A DNA stretch of 64,000 nt from Myxococcales bacterium (GTDB taxonomy: Bacteria > Myxococcota_A > Bradymonadia > UBA7976 > UBA1532), in assembly GCA_020633465.1 (NCBI GenBank), contig JACKDN010000008.1, positions 124,001 through 188,000 on the forward strand. The letters are read 5' to 3'. The notes under the pieces are model-generated. The model was not told the DNA's origin, did not search any database, and was given only the letters and a program-made list of their open reading frames with translations. The position numbers were made by a program, and so were the translations under genes. This document shows positions 56,188 to 64,000 of the stretch, piece by piece. How positions within the stretch are numbered: the stretch's first letter is position 1; each line of letters starts with the position of its first letter.

Positions 56188-58341
56188 ATGTTCGTGAGAT
56201 TTCGGTTCGTTGCGGCGCTGATGCTGGTCGGCGTCGTCGGCTGTGACGACGGGGACGGCGGGTCGTCGACAACCCAGGGCGACGCGCAGGTCGCGGCCGA
56301 CGGGTCGCCCGTGGAGGACGCCGGGGGCGCCGACGCGGGCGCCGACGCGGCGCTGGAGGCCGACGCCGGGACGGTGGACTGGGGCGATCCCGACTGCGAT
56401 CCGCTCGACCCCGGGGCCTGCGCCCTGCCCTGGCCCTCGAACCTGTACCTGGCGGGCGACGCGGCGCGCGCGACGGGCTACACGTTGAGCCTCGGCGCCG
56501 ACACGCTGCCGGCCAGCGTGACGACCGGGGCCATCGACCCCACGCCCTGGCGGCGCATGGACGGGTACGGGCTGGGTGTGCCCATCCTGGCGTTGTTCCC
56601 CGATCTGGACGCGGCGACGCTGGCCGGGGAGTACGACGTGGCCGAGTCGCTGGCCGACGACGCGGCGATCCTGCTGCTCGAGGTGACCGACGCCGGCGTG
56701 CGGCGCGTGCCCTACTTCGCCGAGCTGGACGCCCAGGCGCCCGAGGGCGCTGCGCGGACCCTCATCGTGCGGCCGGCCGAGATCCTGCGACCGGACACGC
56801 GGTACGTCGTGGCCTTCCGCGGCCTGCGCACCGTCGGCGGCGAGCCCATCCCCCCCAGCGCGGCCTTCGCGGCCCTGCGCGACGCAGCCACCGACGGCGA
56901 TCCGGTGCTCGGCCCGCGGCAGGCCGCGTTCGACGAGGTGTTCGCGCTGCTCGACGGCGAGGGCGTCGACCGGGCGACGCTGACCTTGGCCTGGGACTTC
57001 CACACGGCCAGCGAGGACGCGCTGTACGGGCGCATGCTGCACATGCGCGACGACGGGCTGGCCGCGGTGGGCCCCGACGGGCCCGAGATCACCTTCGATC
57101 AGATCGACCTGTACGCGCCCGAGGCCGACGACAGCGGCCGCGAGGTCAACCCCTACACCGCCGTGCGCATCCGCGGCACGGCCCGCATGCCGCACTACAT
57201 GAAGATGAGCGACGAGTTCCTCGGCGTGCGCGGGTGGATCTTCAACCTGGGCGAGGACGGCCAGCCGGCGCAGGACGGCTGGCGCGACGCGCGCTTCTGG
57301 ATCAACATCCCGCACAGCGCGCTGAACGGCGACGCGCACGGGCTGGTGATGTACGGCCACGGCCTGTTCGGCGACGGCAAGGACGTGGCCGACCTGGGCT
57401 GGACCCGGCTGTGCGGCGAGTACCCGCCGCGCGAGTGCGGGTGGTTCATCGGGCGCATCGCCAACCAGCACCAGCTGATCTTCTTCAGCGCCGATCTGAT
57501 CGGCATGGCCGCGGACGACCGCGACGCGACGGCGCTGACGATGATCCAGAACCTGGGCTGGTTCCCGTGGCTGGCCGACCGGCTGCACCAGGGCCTGCTC
57601 GAGTACGTGCTGCTGACGCGGGGCATGAAGCAGCGGCTGCAGGCCGCGCTGGACGCGCACGAGGCGACGCGCGACCTGGGCATCACCGTCGACCCGACCC
57701 AGGTGTATTACTCGGGCATCAGCCAGGGCGGCATCTTCGGGCCGACCTTCCTGGCGCTGAGCCCCGACGTCACGCGCGGCCACCTGGGGGTGCCGGGCAT
57801 GAACTACAGCACGCTGCTGGGGCGCTCGGTCGACTTCGAGCCCTTCTTCGGCATCCTGATGCAGGCGCACCCCGATCGCGTCGACCAGCTCGTGATGCTG
57901 GCCGCCATCCAGCAGCTCTGGGACACCGTCGATCCGGTGAGCTACTACCCGAAGCTGTCGGCCGATCCCTTCCCCGGCAACGAACCGAGCCACGTCATCG
58001 CGGCGCCCGCGCGCGGCGACTACCAGGTGTCACCGATGACGCTCGAGATCGCCGCGCGCAGCGACGTGGGGCTGGCGGTGCTGGAGAACTACGACCCCGA
58101 TCGGTCGGTCGAGCTGGTCGAGCCGGTGCCCTACCCGCACACCGGCAGCGGCATCGTGATGTGGCACTTCGGCAACCCGTGGCCCATGCCCGGCAACCGC
58201 CCGCCGCCCGAGGACGAGTGGGGCGATCCGCACGAGTCCGGCCGCCACTACGACCCGCACAACGAGCAGATGGTGCACTTCTTCCGCACCGGCGAGATCA
58301 TCGACGTGTGCGACGGCGTGCCCTGCCCGAACGAGCCGTGA
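56188..58341 (+). CDS. Large alpha/beta-hydrolase-like lipoprotein
   Basis: A 717-residue lipoprotein (FVAALMLVGVVGC; Ala/Asp linker to about 60). Residues about 65-300 resemble the N-terminal domain of bacterial lipase-type lipoproteins (CALPWPSNLYL, RTLIVRPAEILRPDTRYVVAFRGLR, TLAWDFHTAS). The second half has a hydrolase core: HGLVMYGHGLFGDGKD, FFSADLIGMAADD, VYYSGISQGGIFGPTFLAL (nucleophile Ser in GISQGG), a later Asp region, and a final HFGNPWP/RHYDPHNEQMVHFF segment that may carry the His. It probably acts as a surface esterase or lipase. The ATG at 56188 is preferred over one 18 bases upstream because GGGGAG fits it or the adjacent GTG. Confidence 0.78.
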   Translation: MFVRFRFVAALMLVGVVGCDDGDGGSSTTQGDAQVAADGSPVEDAGGADAGADAALEADAGTVDWGDPDCDPLDPGACALPWPSNLYLAGDAARATGYTLSLGADTLPASVTTGAIDPTPWRRMDGYGLGVPILALFPDLDAATLAGEYDVAESLADDAAILLLEVTDAGVRRVPYFAELDAQAPEGAARTLIVRPAEILRPDTRYVVAFRGLRTVGGEPIPPSAAFAALRDAATDGDPVLGPRQAAFDEVFALLDGEGVDRATLTLAWDFHTASEDALYGRMLHMRDDGLAAVGPDGPEITFDQIDLYAPEADDSGREVNPYTAVRIRGTARMPHYMKMSDEFLGVRGWIFNLGEDGQPAQDGWRDARFWINIPHSALNGDAHGLVMYGHGLFGDGKDVADLGWTRLCGEYPPRECGWFIGRIANQHQLIFFSADLIGMAADDRDATALTMIQNLGWFPWLADRLHQGLLEYVLLTRGMKQRLQAALDAHEATRDLGITVDPTQVYYSGISQGGIFGPTFLALSPDVTRGHLGVPGMNYSTLLGRSVDFEPFFGILMQAHPDRVDQLVMLAAIQQLWDTVDPVSYYPKLSADPFPGNEPSHVIAAPARGDYQVSPMTLEIAARSDVGLAVLENYDPDRSVELVEPVPYPHTGSGIVMWHFGNPWPMPGNRPPPEDEWGDPHESGRHYDPHNEQMVHFFRTGEIIDVCDGVPCPNEP

Positions 58342-58387
58342 GCGTGCGGGTCTGCTAGATTGTCCGGGTGTCGAGAAGGAGGAGCGG

Positions 58388-58963
58388 ATGGGCGAGCCAG
58401 CGACCCGACCGAAGATGACCATCGAGGAGTACCTCGCCTTCGAGCACGCCGCCGAAGTCCGTCACGAGTTCATCAACGGCGAAGCGTACGCGATGTCGGG
58501 TGGCACCTCCGAGCACGCCGTCATCAGCACCAACATTCTCGGCGCGCTCTTCGTCCGCCTGCGTGGTCGACGCTGCCGTCCGATCAACAGCGATCAGCGC
58601 GTCTTCGTGCCGGCCACCGAGGCCTTCTTCTACCCCGACATCTCGGTCGTATGCGGGGGCTTCGAGCACGCGGACCGCGATCCGAATGGCATCGTGAATC
58701 CCAAGGTCATCGTCGAGGTGCTCTCGCCCAGCACCAGCGGCCACGACCTGGGCATCAAGTTCCAGCACTACCGCCGCCTCGCGACGCTCGAAGCCTACGT
58801 CCTGGTCCACGCCGAGGATCGCCGTATCGAGCATCGCCAGCGCCTGGACGACGGCAGTTGGCTCATCCGCGAGGTGACCGAGGGCGATCTCGCGCTGCCC
58901 GCGCTGGACATCGCGATCCCGCTCGACGAGATCTACGACCTCACCGACGTGCGCCCCGGCTGA
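58388..58963 (+). CDS. Uma2-family (DUF820) putative endonuclease
   Basis: A 191-residue protein of the PD-(D/E)xK-like Uma2 family: MTIEEYLAFEHAAEVRHEFINGEAYAMSGG, HAVISTNILGAL, then FFYPDISVVCGGFEH (catalytic Asp), NPKVIVEVLSPSTSGHDLGIKFQHYRRLATLEAYVLV (Glu-x-Leu-Ser plus Lys) and the C-terminal LDEIYD. These proteins occur in many copies in cyanobacteria and myxobacteria; their nuclease role is predicted and the biological role unknown. The ATG has AGGAGGAG upstream. It follows the lipoprotein gene by 46 bases and ends 10 bases before the convergent Rieske gene. Confidence 0.9.
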   Translation: MGEPATRPKMTIEEYLAFEHAAEVRHEFINGEAYAMSGGTSEHAVISTNILGALFVRLRGRRCRPINSDQRVFVPATEAFFYPDISVVCGGFEHADRDPNGIVNPKVIVEVLSPSTSGHDLGIKFQHYRRLATLEAYVLVHAEDRRIEHRQRLDDGSWLIREVTEGDLALPALDIAIPLDEIYDLTDVRPG

Positions 58964-58973
58964 GCCACCCGCC

Positions 58974-60065
58974 TCACACCTCCATCTGGAAGCGCTTCTC
59001 GCTCGGCCGGTCGGCCGTCGCGTCGGGCAGCGTTCGGTCGCCGCGCTCGGCGGCGCGCAGCAGCTTCAGGATGGACGGGCCCAGCACGTCGATCTCGGTC
59101 GACATGTACTGCTCGCCGCCGAAGCGGCGGATGGCGTCGGCCTGCACCTTCAGCACCTCGGCGTCCTGGGCGAAGATGCGCCGGCCGACGGGCTTGGCGA
59201 CCAGCTTCACCAGCCACGCGGGCACCGGCAGCTTGAAGGTGACCGCGGCCCACAGCTTGGTGGTGAAGTCGTCGATGGGCGTCAGCAAACTCGACACGAC
59301 GACGTGGCTCTTCTCGCCCAGCCGATACTCCACCTGCGCGACGCAGGGCAGGATGAAGCGATCGAAGTGTTCGACGACGCCGCCCTGCGGGGCCAGCAGG
59401 CGGCCGACCAGGCCCTCGGGCCGGGGCTCGCCGATGTACTCGGCCTCGACGCGGTCGGGCCAGCGGCGCAGCACGACGTCGATGACGTTGCCCGGGCCGT
59501 CCTTGCGGAACAGTCCCGAGTGGAGGAAGCGCGTGTGCGGCACGTCGAGCGCGTTCTCGGCGACGGCGTGCAGCGTGCCGGCGGTGACGAAGGCGTCGCG
59601 CACGGTGTGATAGCCCGGCGTGTCCACCAGCGGCAGGCGGAAGGGATCGCGCGCCGGCTCGACGTCGGGCTCGCCGTAGACCCAGACGTAGCCGTCCTGC
59701 TCGCGGCAGGCGAAGGCCTGGACGCGGCGGCCGCGCACGGCGCCCTCGCTGCACAGGCTGGGCACGCGCTGGCAGGCGCCCTGCGCGTCGAACTGCCAGC
59801 CGTGGTAGCCGCACTCGAGGTGGGGCCCCTTCACGTTGCCCGTCGACAGCGGCACGTTGCGGTGGGGGCAGCGATCGAGCAGGGCGCCGACGCTGCCGTC
59901 CTCGGCGCGGTAGAGCGCCAAGGGTACGCCCAGCACCGTCACCGCCAGCGGGCGGTCACGCAGCTCGCGGGACGCGCAGGCCACGTACCAGTCATCGGTC
60001 ACGCGCGCGGCCGAGGTGTGGCCCTTGGCGGCGGGCGGCAGCAGGCGGAGCTCGGGCGAGGTCAT
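58974..60065 (-). CDS. Rieske non-heme iron oxygenase
   Basis: A 363-residue oxygenase. The N-terminal Rieske domain has DRCPHRNVPLS (Cys66, His68) and LECGYHGWQFD (Cys85, His88), binding a 2Fe-2S cluster. The catalytic domain has AENALDVPHTRFLHSG (Asn171, His177, His182), the mononuclear iron site, plus GYVWVYGEPD. It belongs to the PaO/CAO/VanA-like group, which oxidises aromatic, steroid or pyrrole substrates with a reductase partner; none is nearby. The ATG overlaps the stop of the AstE/AspA gene (ATGA), placing it last in a three-gene operon that starts with the ligase-CBS gene. Confidence 0.9.
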   Translation of the reverse strand: MTSPELRLLPPAAKGHTSAARVTDDWYVACASRELRDRPLAVTVLGVPLALYRAEDGSVGALLDRCPHRNVPLSTGNVKGPHLECGYHGWQFDAQGACQRVPSLCSEGAVRGRRVQAFACREQDGYVWVYGEPDVEPARDPFRLPLVDTPGYHTVRDAFVTAGTLHAVAENALDVPHTRFLHSGLFRKDGPGNVIDVVLRRWPDRVEAEYIGEPRPEGLVGRLLAPQGGVVEHFDRFILPCVAQVEYRLGEKSHVVVSSLLTPIDDFTTKLWAAVTFKLPVPAWLVKLVAKPVGRRIFAQDAEVLKVQADAIRRFGGEQYMSTEIDVLGPSILKLLRAAERGDRTLPDATADRPSEKRFQMEV

Positions 60066-61243
60066 CGATCTCCTTCGATCGGGCCGGGTTCGGCGGCGTC
60101 GGGGGCGGGGGCGCCGTGATCCGGTCGCCGGCGCGAGAACACCAGGCGCTCGCCCTCGGCGTGGCGGCGACGGTAGCCGAACAGGTGGAACAGGTTCACC
60201 ACCTGATGCCGCGCCATGCCCGGGTCGACCACGTAGTGATCCGGGCGCTCGGGGTGCGGATGCACGCCGGGCAGGTGCGTAATCCAACGCTCCAGCGAGC
60301 CCCGCCGCAGGCGCGCGGACAGGTCGAGCCAGAAGGGGCGCACGGGCGTCGCGAGGAAGAAGCCGTCGTCGCCGCGCGGCTGATAGCGGGGCAGCATCAC
60401 GTGGCCGTCGAGCGTCGCTTCGATGACACCCTCGGCGTCGTCGGCCAACGGCTGCCCCTTGGTGACGCGATCGAAGTTGCGGAAGCCGGGGCGCATCACG
60501 AAGCCGTCGCCGTCGAAGGTGCGTTGCCGGTGCCGGATCTCGAGCACCGGCGGCAGCTCGAGCGCGTGGCCGCGGAGCGATCGCCGGTGGTCGGGCAGCC
60601 AGGGGCAACAGTCCTCGTCGACCGCGCCGGCCGCCTCGAGGGCCAGCCAGACGATGCTGGTGTGCACGTCGATGGACGCCGGATCGTCGTGCTGGCCCGC
60701 CTCGACGCCCACGCCGACGTGCCCTTGCTCGACCAGCCAGCTCATCAGCGTGCCGTCGATGGTCTCGTCGAGCCCCAGCACCGTCGGGATGCACAGCGAC
60801 AGGGCGACGGTGCGGTTGCGCAGCGTGTCGCCCAGCACCGCGAAGGGCGGGCCGTGGCTGGACATACTGTGCAGGTCGAGAAACACCATGGGGCCCGCGG
60901 CCTGCGCCAGCAGCGGATCGAGCACGGCGAGCAGCGCGCGCTGTTCGTGATCCTCGGGGCCGTCGAGCGCGGGGTCGCGCGCGCGGAGCGCGTCCACCGC
61001 ATCGGGCACCCAGTCGCGGTTGAGATCGCGTTGCAGGTAACGCTCCCCCGCCGCGTGGGCCCGCGCGTTGCCGACCAACGCCAGGAAGCGGCCGCGCAGG
61101 GGCACCTCGGCCCGCCGCAGCTGCGTCAGCACCCGCTCGAGGGCGAGCAGGCCCGAGGGCTCGTTGCCATGGATGGCGCCCACCACGACCACGGTGGGCC
61201 CGGGCCGGCCGGTCTCGTAGGCGCCGAGGATGCGTTCGGTCAA
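60062..61243 (-). CDS. Succinylglutamate desuccinylase/aspartoacylase family protein
   Basis: A 393-residue M14-like deacylase: VVVGAIHGNEPSGLLALERVL (His25, Glu28 zinc ligands), NARAHAAGERYLQRDLNRDW (Asn-Arg substrate region) and FLDLHSMSSHGPPFA (His125, third ligand). A C-terminal beta domain with FDGDGFVMRPGFRNFDRVTKGQPLADD is typical of the AstE/AspA group. It removes acyl groups from N-acylated amino acids or peptides. The start appears to be a TTG (61241-61243) without a clear RBS, 23 bases after the ligase stop; no better in-frame start preserves the zinc motif. It overlaps the Rieske gene by 4 bases. Confidence 0.85.
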   Translation of the reverse strand: MTERILGAYETGRPGPTVVVVGAIHGNEPSGLLALERVLTQLRRAEVPLRGRFLALVGNARAHAAGERYLQRDLNRDWVPDAVDALRARDPALDGPEDHEQRALLAVLDPLLAQAAGPMVFLDLHSMSSHGPPFAVLGDTLRNRTVALSLCIPTVLGLDETIDGTLMSWLVEQGHVGVGVEAGQHDDPASIDVHTSIVWLALEAAGAVDEDCCPWLPDHRRSLRGHALELPPVLEIRHRQRTFDGDGFVMRPGFRNFDRVTKGQPLADDAEGVIEATLDGHVMLPRYQPRGDDGFFLATPVRPFWLDLSARLRRGSLERWITHLPGVHPHPERPDHYVVDPGMARHQVVNLFHLFGYRRRHAEGERLVFSRRRPDHGAPAPDAAEPGPIEGDR

Positions 61244-61266
61244 AGGCTCACGTCCGACGCCAACGC

Positions 61267-63186
61267 TCAGCGCCCCTCCCGCAGATACTCTTCGAGCAGG
61301 CGCCCGGAGACCTCGATCAGATCCGGCTCGGTCACCAGCCCCACCAGCGTGCCGTCCTCGACCACCGGCAGGCAGGCCAGCTTGTGCTCGCGCATCAGGT
61401 GGATGAGCTCGAGCGTCGGCGTATCCGGCCCGACGGTGCGCGGCGCCGGGTTCATGATCTCGGCGACGGTGGGCATGTCCTCACCGTTGCGCCCCACGCC
61501 GTTGGCCACCAGCCGCAGCAGCGCCCGGTGCGACACGAGGCCCACCAGCTTGCCCTCGTCGTCCTCGACGGGCACGTGCCGGATGTGGCTCCAGTCCATC
61601 ATGCTGGCCGCGAGATCGACGATGTCCTCGGGCTGCACCGTGCACAGATCGGTGGTCATGATCTGGCGCGCGGTCTGATAGCTGGCCAGGGCCTCGGCGG
61701 GCAGATCGGCCAGCTGCGCCAGCGGCCAGCGATGCACGGGCTGACCCGCCCGCTGGTTGTCGCGCATGGCGGTCGCCACCTGGCGATGGCGCAGATCCGC
61801 CGAGCCGCGCTCGCCCATCGCCTGCAGCGACGACAACACCCACTGCGCGCCGGTCTGCTCGCTGCGCACGCGCTCCTCGACCAGGCCCAGGTAGCGATCG
61901 ACGTCGGCGCCGTCGATGCCCGCGTCGGTCAGCCCGTCGCGCGCCATCGGCAGCAGCTGCTCGAGCAGCAGCGTCGAGGCCGACACCACCTTGCCGCCGG
62001 TCCAGGTGAACTGCGCGCGCAGGCCCTGGCGCGCGGCCGAGAAGAAGTTCTCCTTGGCCGCATCGAAGTCGAGCTGCTCGTGGATGGGCACCGGCTGCTG
62101 GCTGAGCGCGGCCATCAGGCCGAAGAAGAGCGCGGCGTTGGCCACCTCGTCCTGCACCGACGGGCCCGCGGGCAGCACGCGGTGCTCGATGCGCAGGTGC
62201 GCCACGCCATCGGCGACGCCGTAGCAGGGGCGGTTCCAGCGATAGACGGTGCCGTTGTGCAGGCGCAGCGCGTAGAGCTCGGGCACGCCACCCTGCTGGA
62301 CGACGGCCACGGCGTCCTCGGGCTGGTCGAGCGCGAGCACCGCGCGGTGACGGGTGATGTCGTCGCGGTAGAGCTCGAGCACGCTGTCGCGCACCCAGGC
62401 ATCGCCGAAGTGCACGCGCGGCCGCGCGCCGCGATCCTGGTGGCCCGACGAGCGCGCGTCCACGGAACGCTCGAACAGCGCGATGCGCGTCTCGGCCCAC
62501 AGCCGGTGCCCCATCAGCAGCGGCGAGTTCACCGCCGCCGCGAGCACCGGCGCCGACACCGCCTGCGCCTGGTTGTACAGGCGCGCGAACTCGGCGGGCG
62601 ACACCTGGAAGTGGATCTGAAAGCTCGTGTTGCACGCCTCGAACATCACCGAGTCGTGGGTGGTCTCGAACTGATCCAGGCCCTTGATGTAGACGTGGAA
62701 CTTGCCCCCGCGCAGGCGCGACATCACCCGATTCAGTTCGAAATACCGGGGGTTGGGCGTCATGCTGTCGAGCCCGATGTCGGCCTTGCCGAGCGTCGGC
62801 AGGATGCCCGCGAGCAGCACGTCGGCCCCGCACGCCTCGGCGCTCTGCCGCGTCTTGCGCACCAGATCGTCGAGCTCGCGCTCCATCTGCCCCAGGCAGT
62901 CGCCGCCGAAGACCTGGGGCGTCAGGTTGCCCTCGAGGTTGAAGAGGGCCAGCTCGGTGGTCAGCCGCGGATCGTCGGCGCGGGCGAGCACCTCGGTGGC
63001 CTTCTTCGCCGGCCGCAGGCGCTCGTCGACCAGGAACATCTCCTGCTCGGCGCCGATGCGACGCACGCCGGTCTCGAAGCGATCGGTCGCCAGCAGCAGC
63101 TCGAGCGCGCGCACGTCGTCGAGCAGCTGCTTCGTGAAGGCGCGCCGCCGCGCCTCACCCAGCGTCAGCACATCCTGCTCACCCAT
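61267..63186 (-). CDS. Glutamate-cysteine ligase-like (GCS2) enzyme with C-terminal CBS pair
   Basis: A 639-residue protein. Residues about 35-440 are a carboxylate-amine ligase domain: RRIGAEQEMFLVDE (metal Glu), NLEGNLTP, GILPTLGKADIGLDSMTPNPRY, ACNTSFQIHFQV, NSPLLMGHRLWAETRIALFE, and HLRIEHRVLPAGPS. Residues about 500-635 are two CBS motifs (IMTTDLCTVQPEDIVDLAASMM...HVPVEDDEGKLVGLVSHRALL; IMNPAPRTVGPDTPTLELIHLMREHKLACLPVVEDGTLVGLVTEPDLI), likely adenosine-nucleotide sensors. It would join an amino acid to a glutamate-like carboxylate under energy control. First gene of the operon with the deacylase and Rieske genes; RBS AGGTGA. Confidence 0.88.
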   Translation of the reverse strand: MGEQDVLTLGEARRRAFTKQLLDDVRALELLLATDRFETGVRRIGAEQEMFLVDERLRPAKKATEVLARADDPRLTTELALFNLEGNLTPQVFGGDCLGQMERELDDLVRKTRQSAEACGADVLLAGILPTLGKADIGLDSMTPNPRYFELNRVMSRLRGGKFHVYIKGLDQFETTHDSVMFEACNTSFQIHFQVSPAEFARLYNQAQAVSAPVLAAAVNSPLLMGHRLWAETRIALFERSVDARSSGHQDRGARPRVHFGDAWVRDSVLELYRDDITRHRAVLALDQPEDAVAVVQQGGVPELYALRLHNGTVYRWNRPCYGVADGVAHLRIEHRVLPAGPSVQDEVANAALFFGLMAALSQQPVPIHEQLDFDAAKENFFSAARQGLRAQFTWTGGKVVSASTLLLEQLLPMARDGLTDAGIDGADVDRYLGLVEERVRSEQTGAQWVLSSLQAMGERGSADLRHRQVATAMRDNQRAGQPVHRWPLAQLADLPAEALASYQTARQIMTTDLCTVQPEDIVDLAASMMDWSHIRHVPVEDDEGKLVGLVSHRALLRLVANGVGRNGEDMPTVAEIMNPAPRTVGPDTPTLELIHLMREHKLACLPVVEDGTLVGLVTEPDLIEVSGRLLEEYLREGR

Positions 63187-63278
63187 GGATCACCTGCCGA
63201 CCACGTCCCAGGAAACCTGTCGCACCGGGCGACCTTACGGCAGCCGGCGCCCGGCCGGCAATGGAGGGGTGGCGAGGT

Positions 63279-64000
63279 TCACTCGGCGACCACCGACACG
63301 GGATCCATCGCGAAGAACAGGCACACGCTGACGGCGTCGCAGTCGGGCTCGAGCGCGGGGTTGCAGGGCTCGGGCCCCGCGGCCGCCAGGCGGGCGTCGG
63401 CGTCGCCGACGAAGAAGAGCACCAGATCACGGATGGCCGGCACCGGCTGGTCGAGCACGAAGCGCCGCAGCTCGGCGCAGCGGGCGGGCGCGTCGGGGGC
63501 GTCGCACAGGGCGACGAGCGTCTCGATCCAGCGGTCGATCTCGTCGACCGACAGGTAGCCCTCGATGCGACCGTCGCGCAGCGCGAAGCCCTGCTCGGCC
63601 GCGCCGATGCGCGCGTGCACCGTGGCCTGCACCAGCTCGATGGCGAGGCTGGCGCCTTGGGCCTCGGCGAGGTTCAGCGGCACCTCGAAGGTGCTGGGGC
63701 CGCCGGCGACGCGCCCTCCGGGGCCCACCGAGAGATCCTCGAAGCGCACCCGCGCCGGGTTGGCCGGATCGTCGCCCTCGAAGGCCCCGGGCGCGGGCGC
63801 GAAGCCCCCGTCCACCTGCCGCCCCTCGAGGAACCAGAGGTCGACGGCCGCCAGCTCGTCCACCGGGCGACCCATCGGCCAGTGGCGCACCCAGCCGAGC
63901 TGGACGAAGGGGATCACGCCGTCCTCGTCGGGCCGCAGGAAGGCGTCGAGCGCGTCCGGCGACTGTTGGACGAGGCCACGCAGCCCGGCCCCGGCGTTCA
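63279..64000 (-). CDS. Unrecognised protein, N-terminus outside window
   Basis: The frame is open from the right edge of the window to a TGA at 63279-63281, so about 240 C-terminal residues are visible. A possible GTG at 63917 is probably internal, because the coding pattern continues upstream (VQQSPDALDAFLRPDEDG). Visible features: GWVRHWPMGRPVDELAAVDLWFLEG, a beta-rich middle (FEVPLNLAEAQGASLAIELVQATVHARIG), DGRIEGYLSVDEIDRWI and three late cysteines near the end. The style suggests the C-terminal part of a secreted or lipid-anchored protein such as those elsewhere here; I do not recognise a family. It ends 92 bases upstream of the ligase-CBS gene on the same strand. Confidence 0.65.
   Translation of the reverse strand, partial: NAGAGLRGLVQQSPDALDAFLRPDEDGVIPFVQLGWVRHWPMGRPVDELAAVDLWFLEGRQVDGGFAPAPGAFEGDDPANPARVRFEDLSVGPGGRVAGGPSTFEVPLNLAEAQGASLAIELVQATVHARIGAAEQGFALRDGRIEGYLSVDEIDRWIETLVALCDAPDAPARCAELRRFVLDQPVPAIRDLVLFFVGDADARLAAAGPEPCNPALEPDCDAVSVCLFFAMDPVSVVAE

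Overview
The window is a very GC-rich stretch of a bacterial chromosome whose style points to Myxococcota (Polyangia- or Bradymonadia-like). This is inferred from the gene content: many lipoproteins with Asp/Ala/Gly-rich linkers directly after the lipobox cysteine, two Hanks-type Ser/Thr kinases, FG-GAP and c-type cytochrome lipoproteins, and many GTGA/ATGA overlaps between genes. There is no rRNA and I see no CRISPR array. The only tRNA is a selenocysteine tRNA (selC).

Left part (1-34.5 kb). A complete heme-acquisition operon runs leftwards from about 6.4 kb: small Cys protein, TonB receptor, tandem-domain HmuY-like lipoprotein, HmuT, HmuU, HmuV, HugZ-like protein cut by the window edge. Next comes a leftward signalling cluster: a LuxP homologue that keeps all the AI-2-contacting residues I can recall, an overlapping membrane sensor kinase (LuxQ role), and a cyclic-nucleotide-domain Ser/Thr kinase. 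It is followed by a YdeP-type molybdopterin oxidoreductase, a diheme cytochrome plus PQQ-type sugar dehydrogenase pair, an N-terminal glutamine amidase (NTAQ1 fold), an MFS transporter, and a second kinase cluster (TPR protein, binding-protein lipoprotein without a permease, membrane Ser/Thr kinase). Then follow a degenerate MBL protein, a protease-like protein without a zinc motif, a 1.16-kb gene-free stretch with inverted repeats, a YihY/FG-GAP/D-aminoacylase operon and three secreted hydrolase-like lipoproteins.

Middle (35-45 kb) is an accessory region centred on selC (40341-40435, minus). Exact fragments of the 3' end of selC recur at about 35.94 kb and 37.96 kb. The DNA between them holds a UPF0175/DUF3368 toxin-antitoxin pair, an intact REP-associated transposase (RAYT), a truncated RAYT copy interrupted by a 165-bp palindrome-bearing insertion, a fossil exbD tail, and a DUF433/DUF5615 pair whose toxin is broken by an amber codon. 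To its right lie a 164-bp inverted-repeat element, a thioesterase, a 47-bp repeat, and an unusual AbiE-type module in which an ImmA/IrrE-like metallopeptidase is fused to the AbiEi antitoxin, followed by the AbiEii nucleotidyltransferase.

Right part (44.7-64 kb): an EEP-family nuclease/phosphatase, a phospholipase D-like lipoprotein with a starch-binding-like C-terminus, a cytochrome, then a roughly 6.5-kb gene encoding a lipoprotein made of about 65 repeats of a Cys-Cys module. That gene is interrupted by a frameshift at a GC dinucleotide tract. It is followed by a SleB-like protein, a large alpha/beta-hydrolase-like lipoprotein, a Uma2 nuclease, a Rieske oxygenase / AstE-AspA / glutamate-cysteine-ligase-CBS operon, and a protein cut by the right edge.

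The strongest candidates for something new are the LuxP-kinase-kinase cluster, the ImmA-AbiEi/AbiEii module, the CC-repeat protein and the selC island. Protein family names come from recognising motifs by eye; no database search was run.
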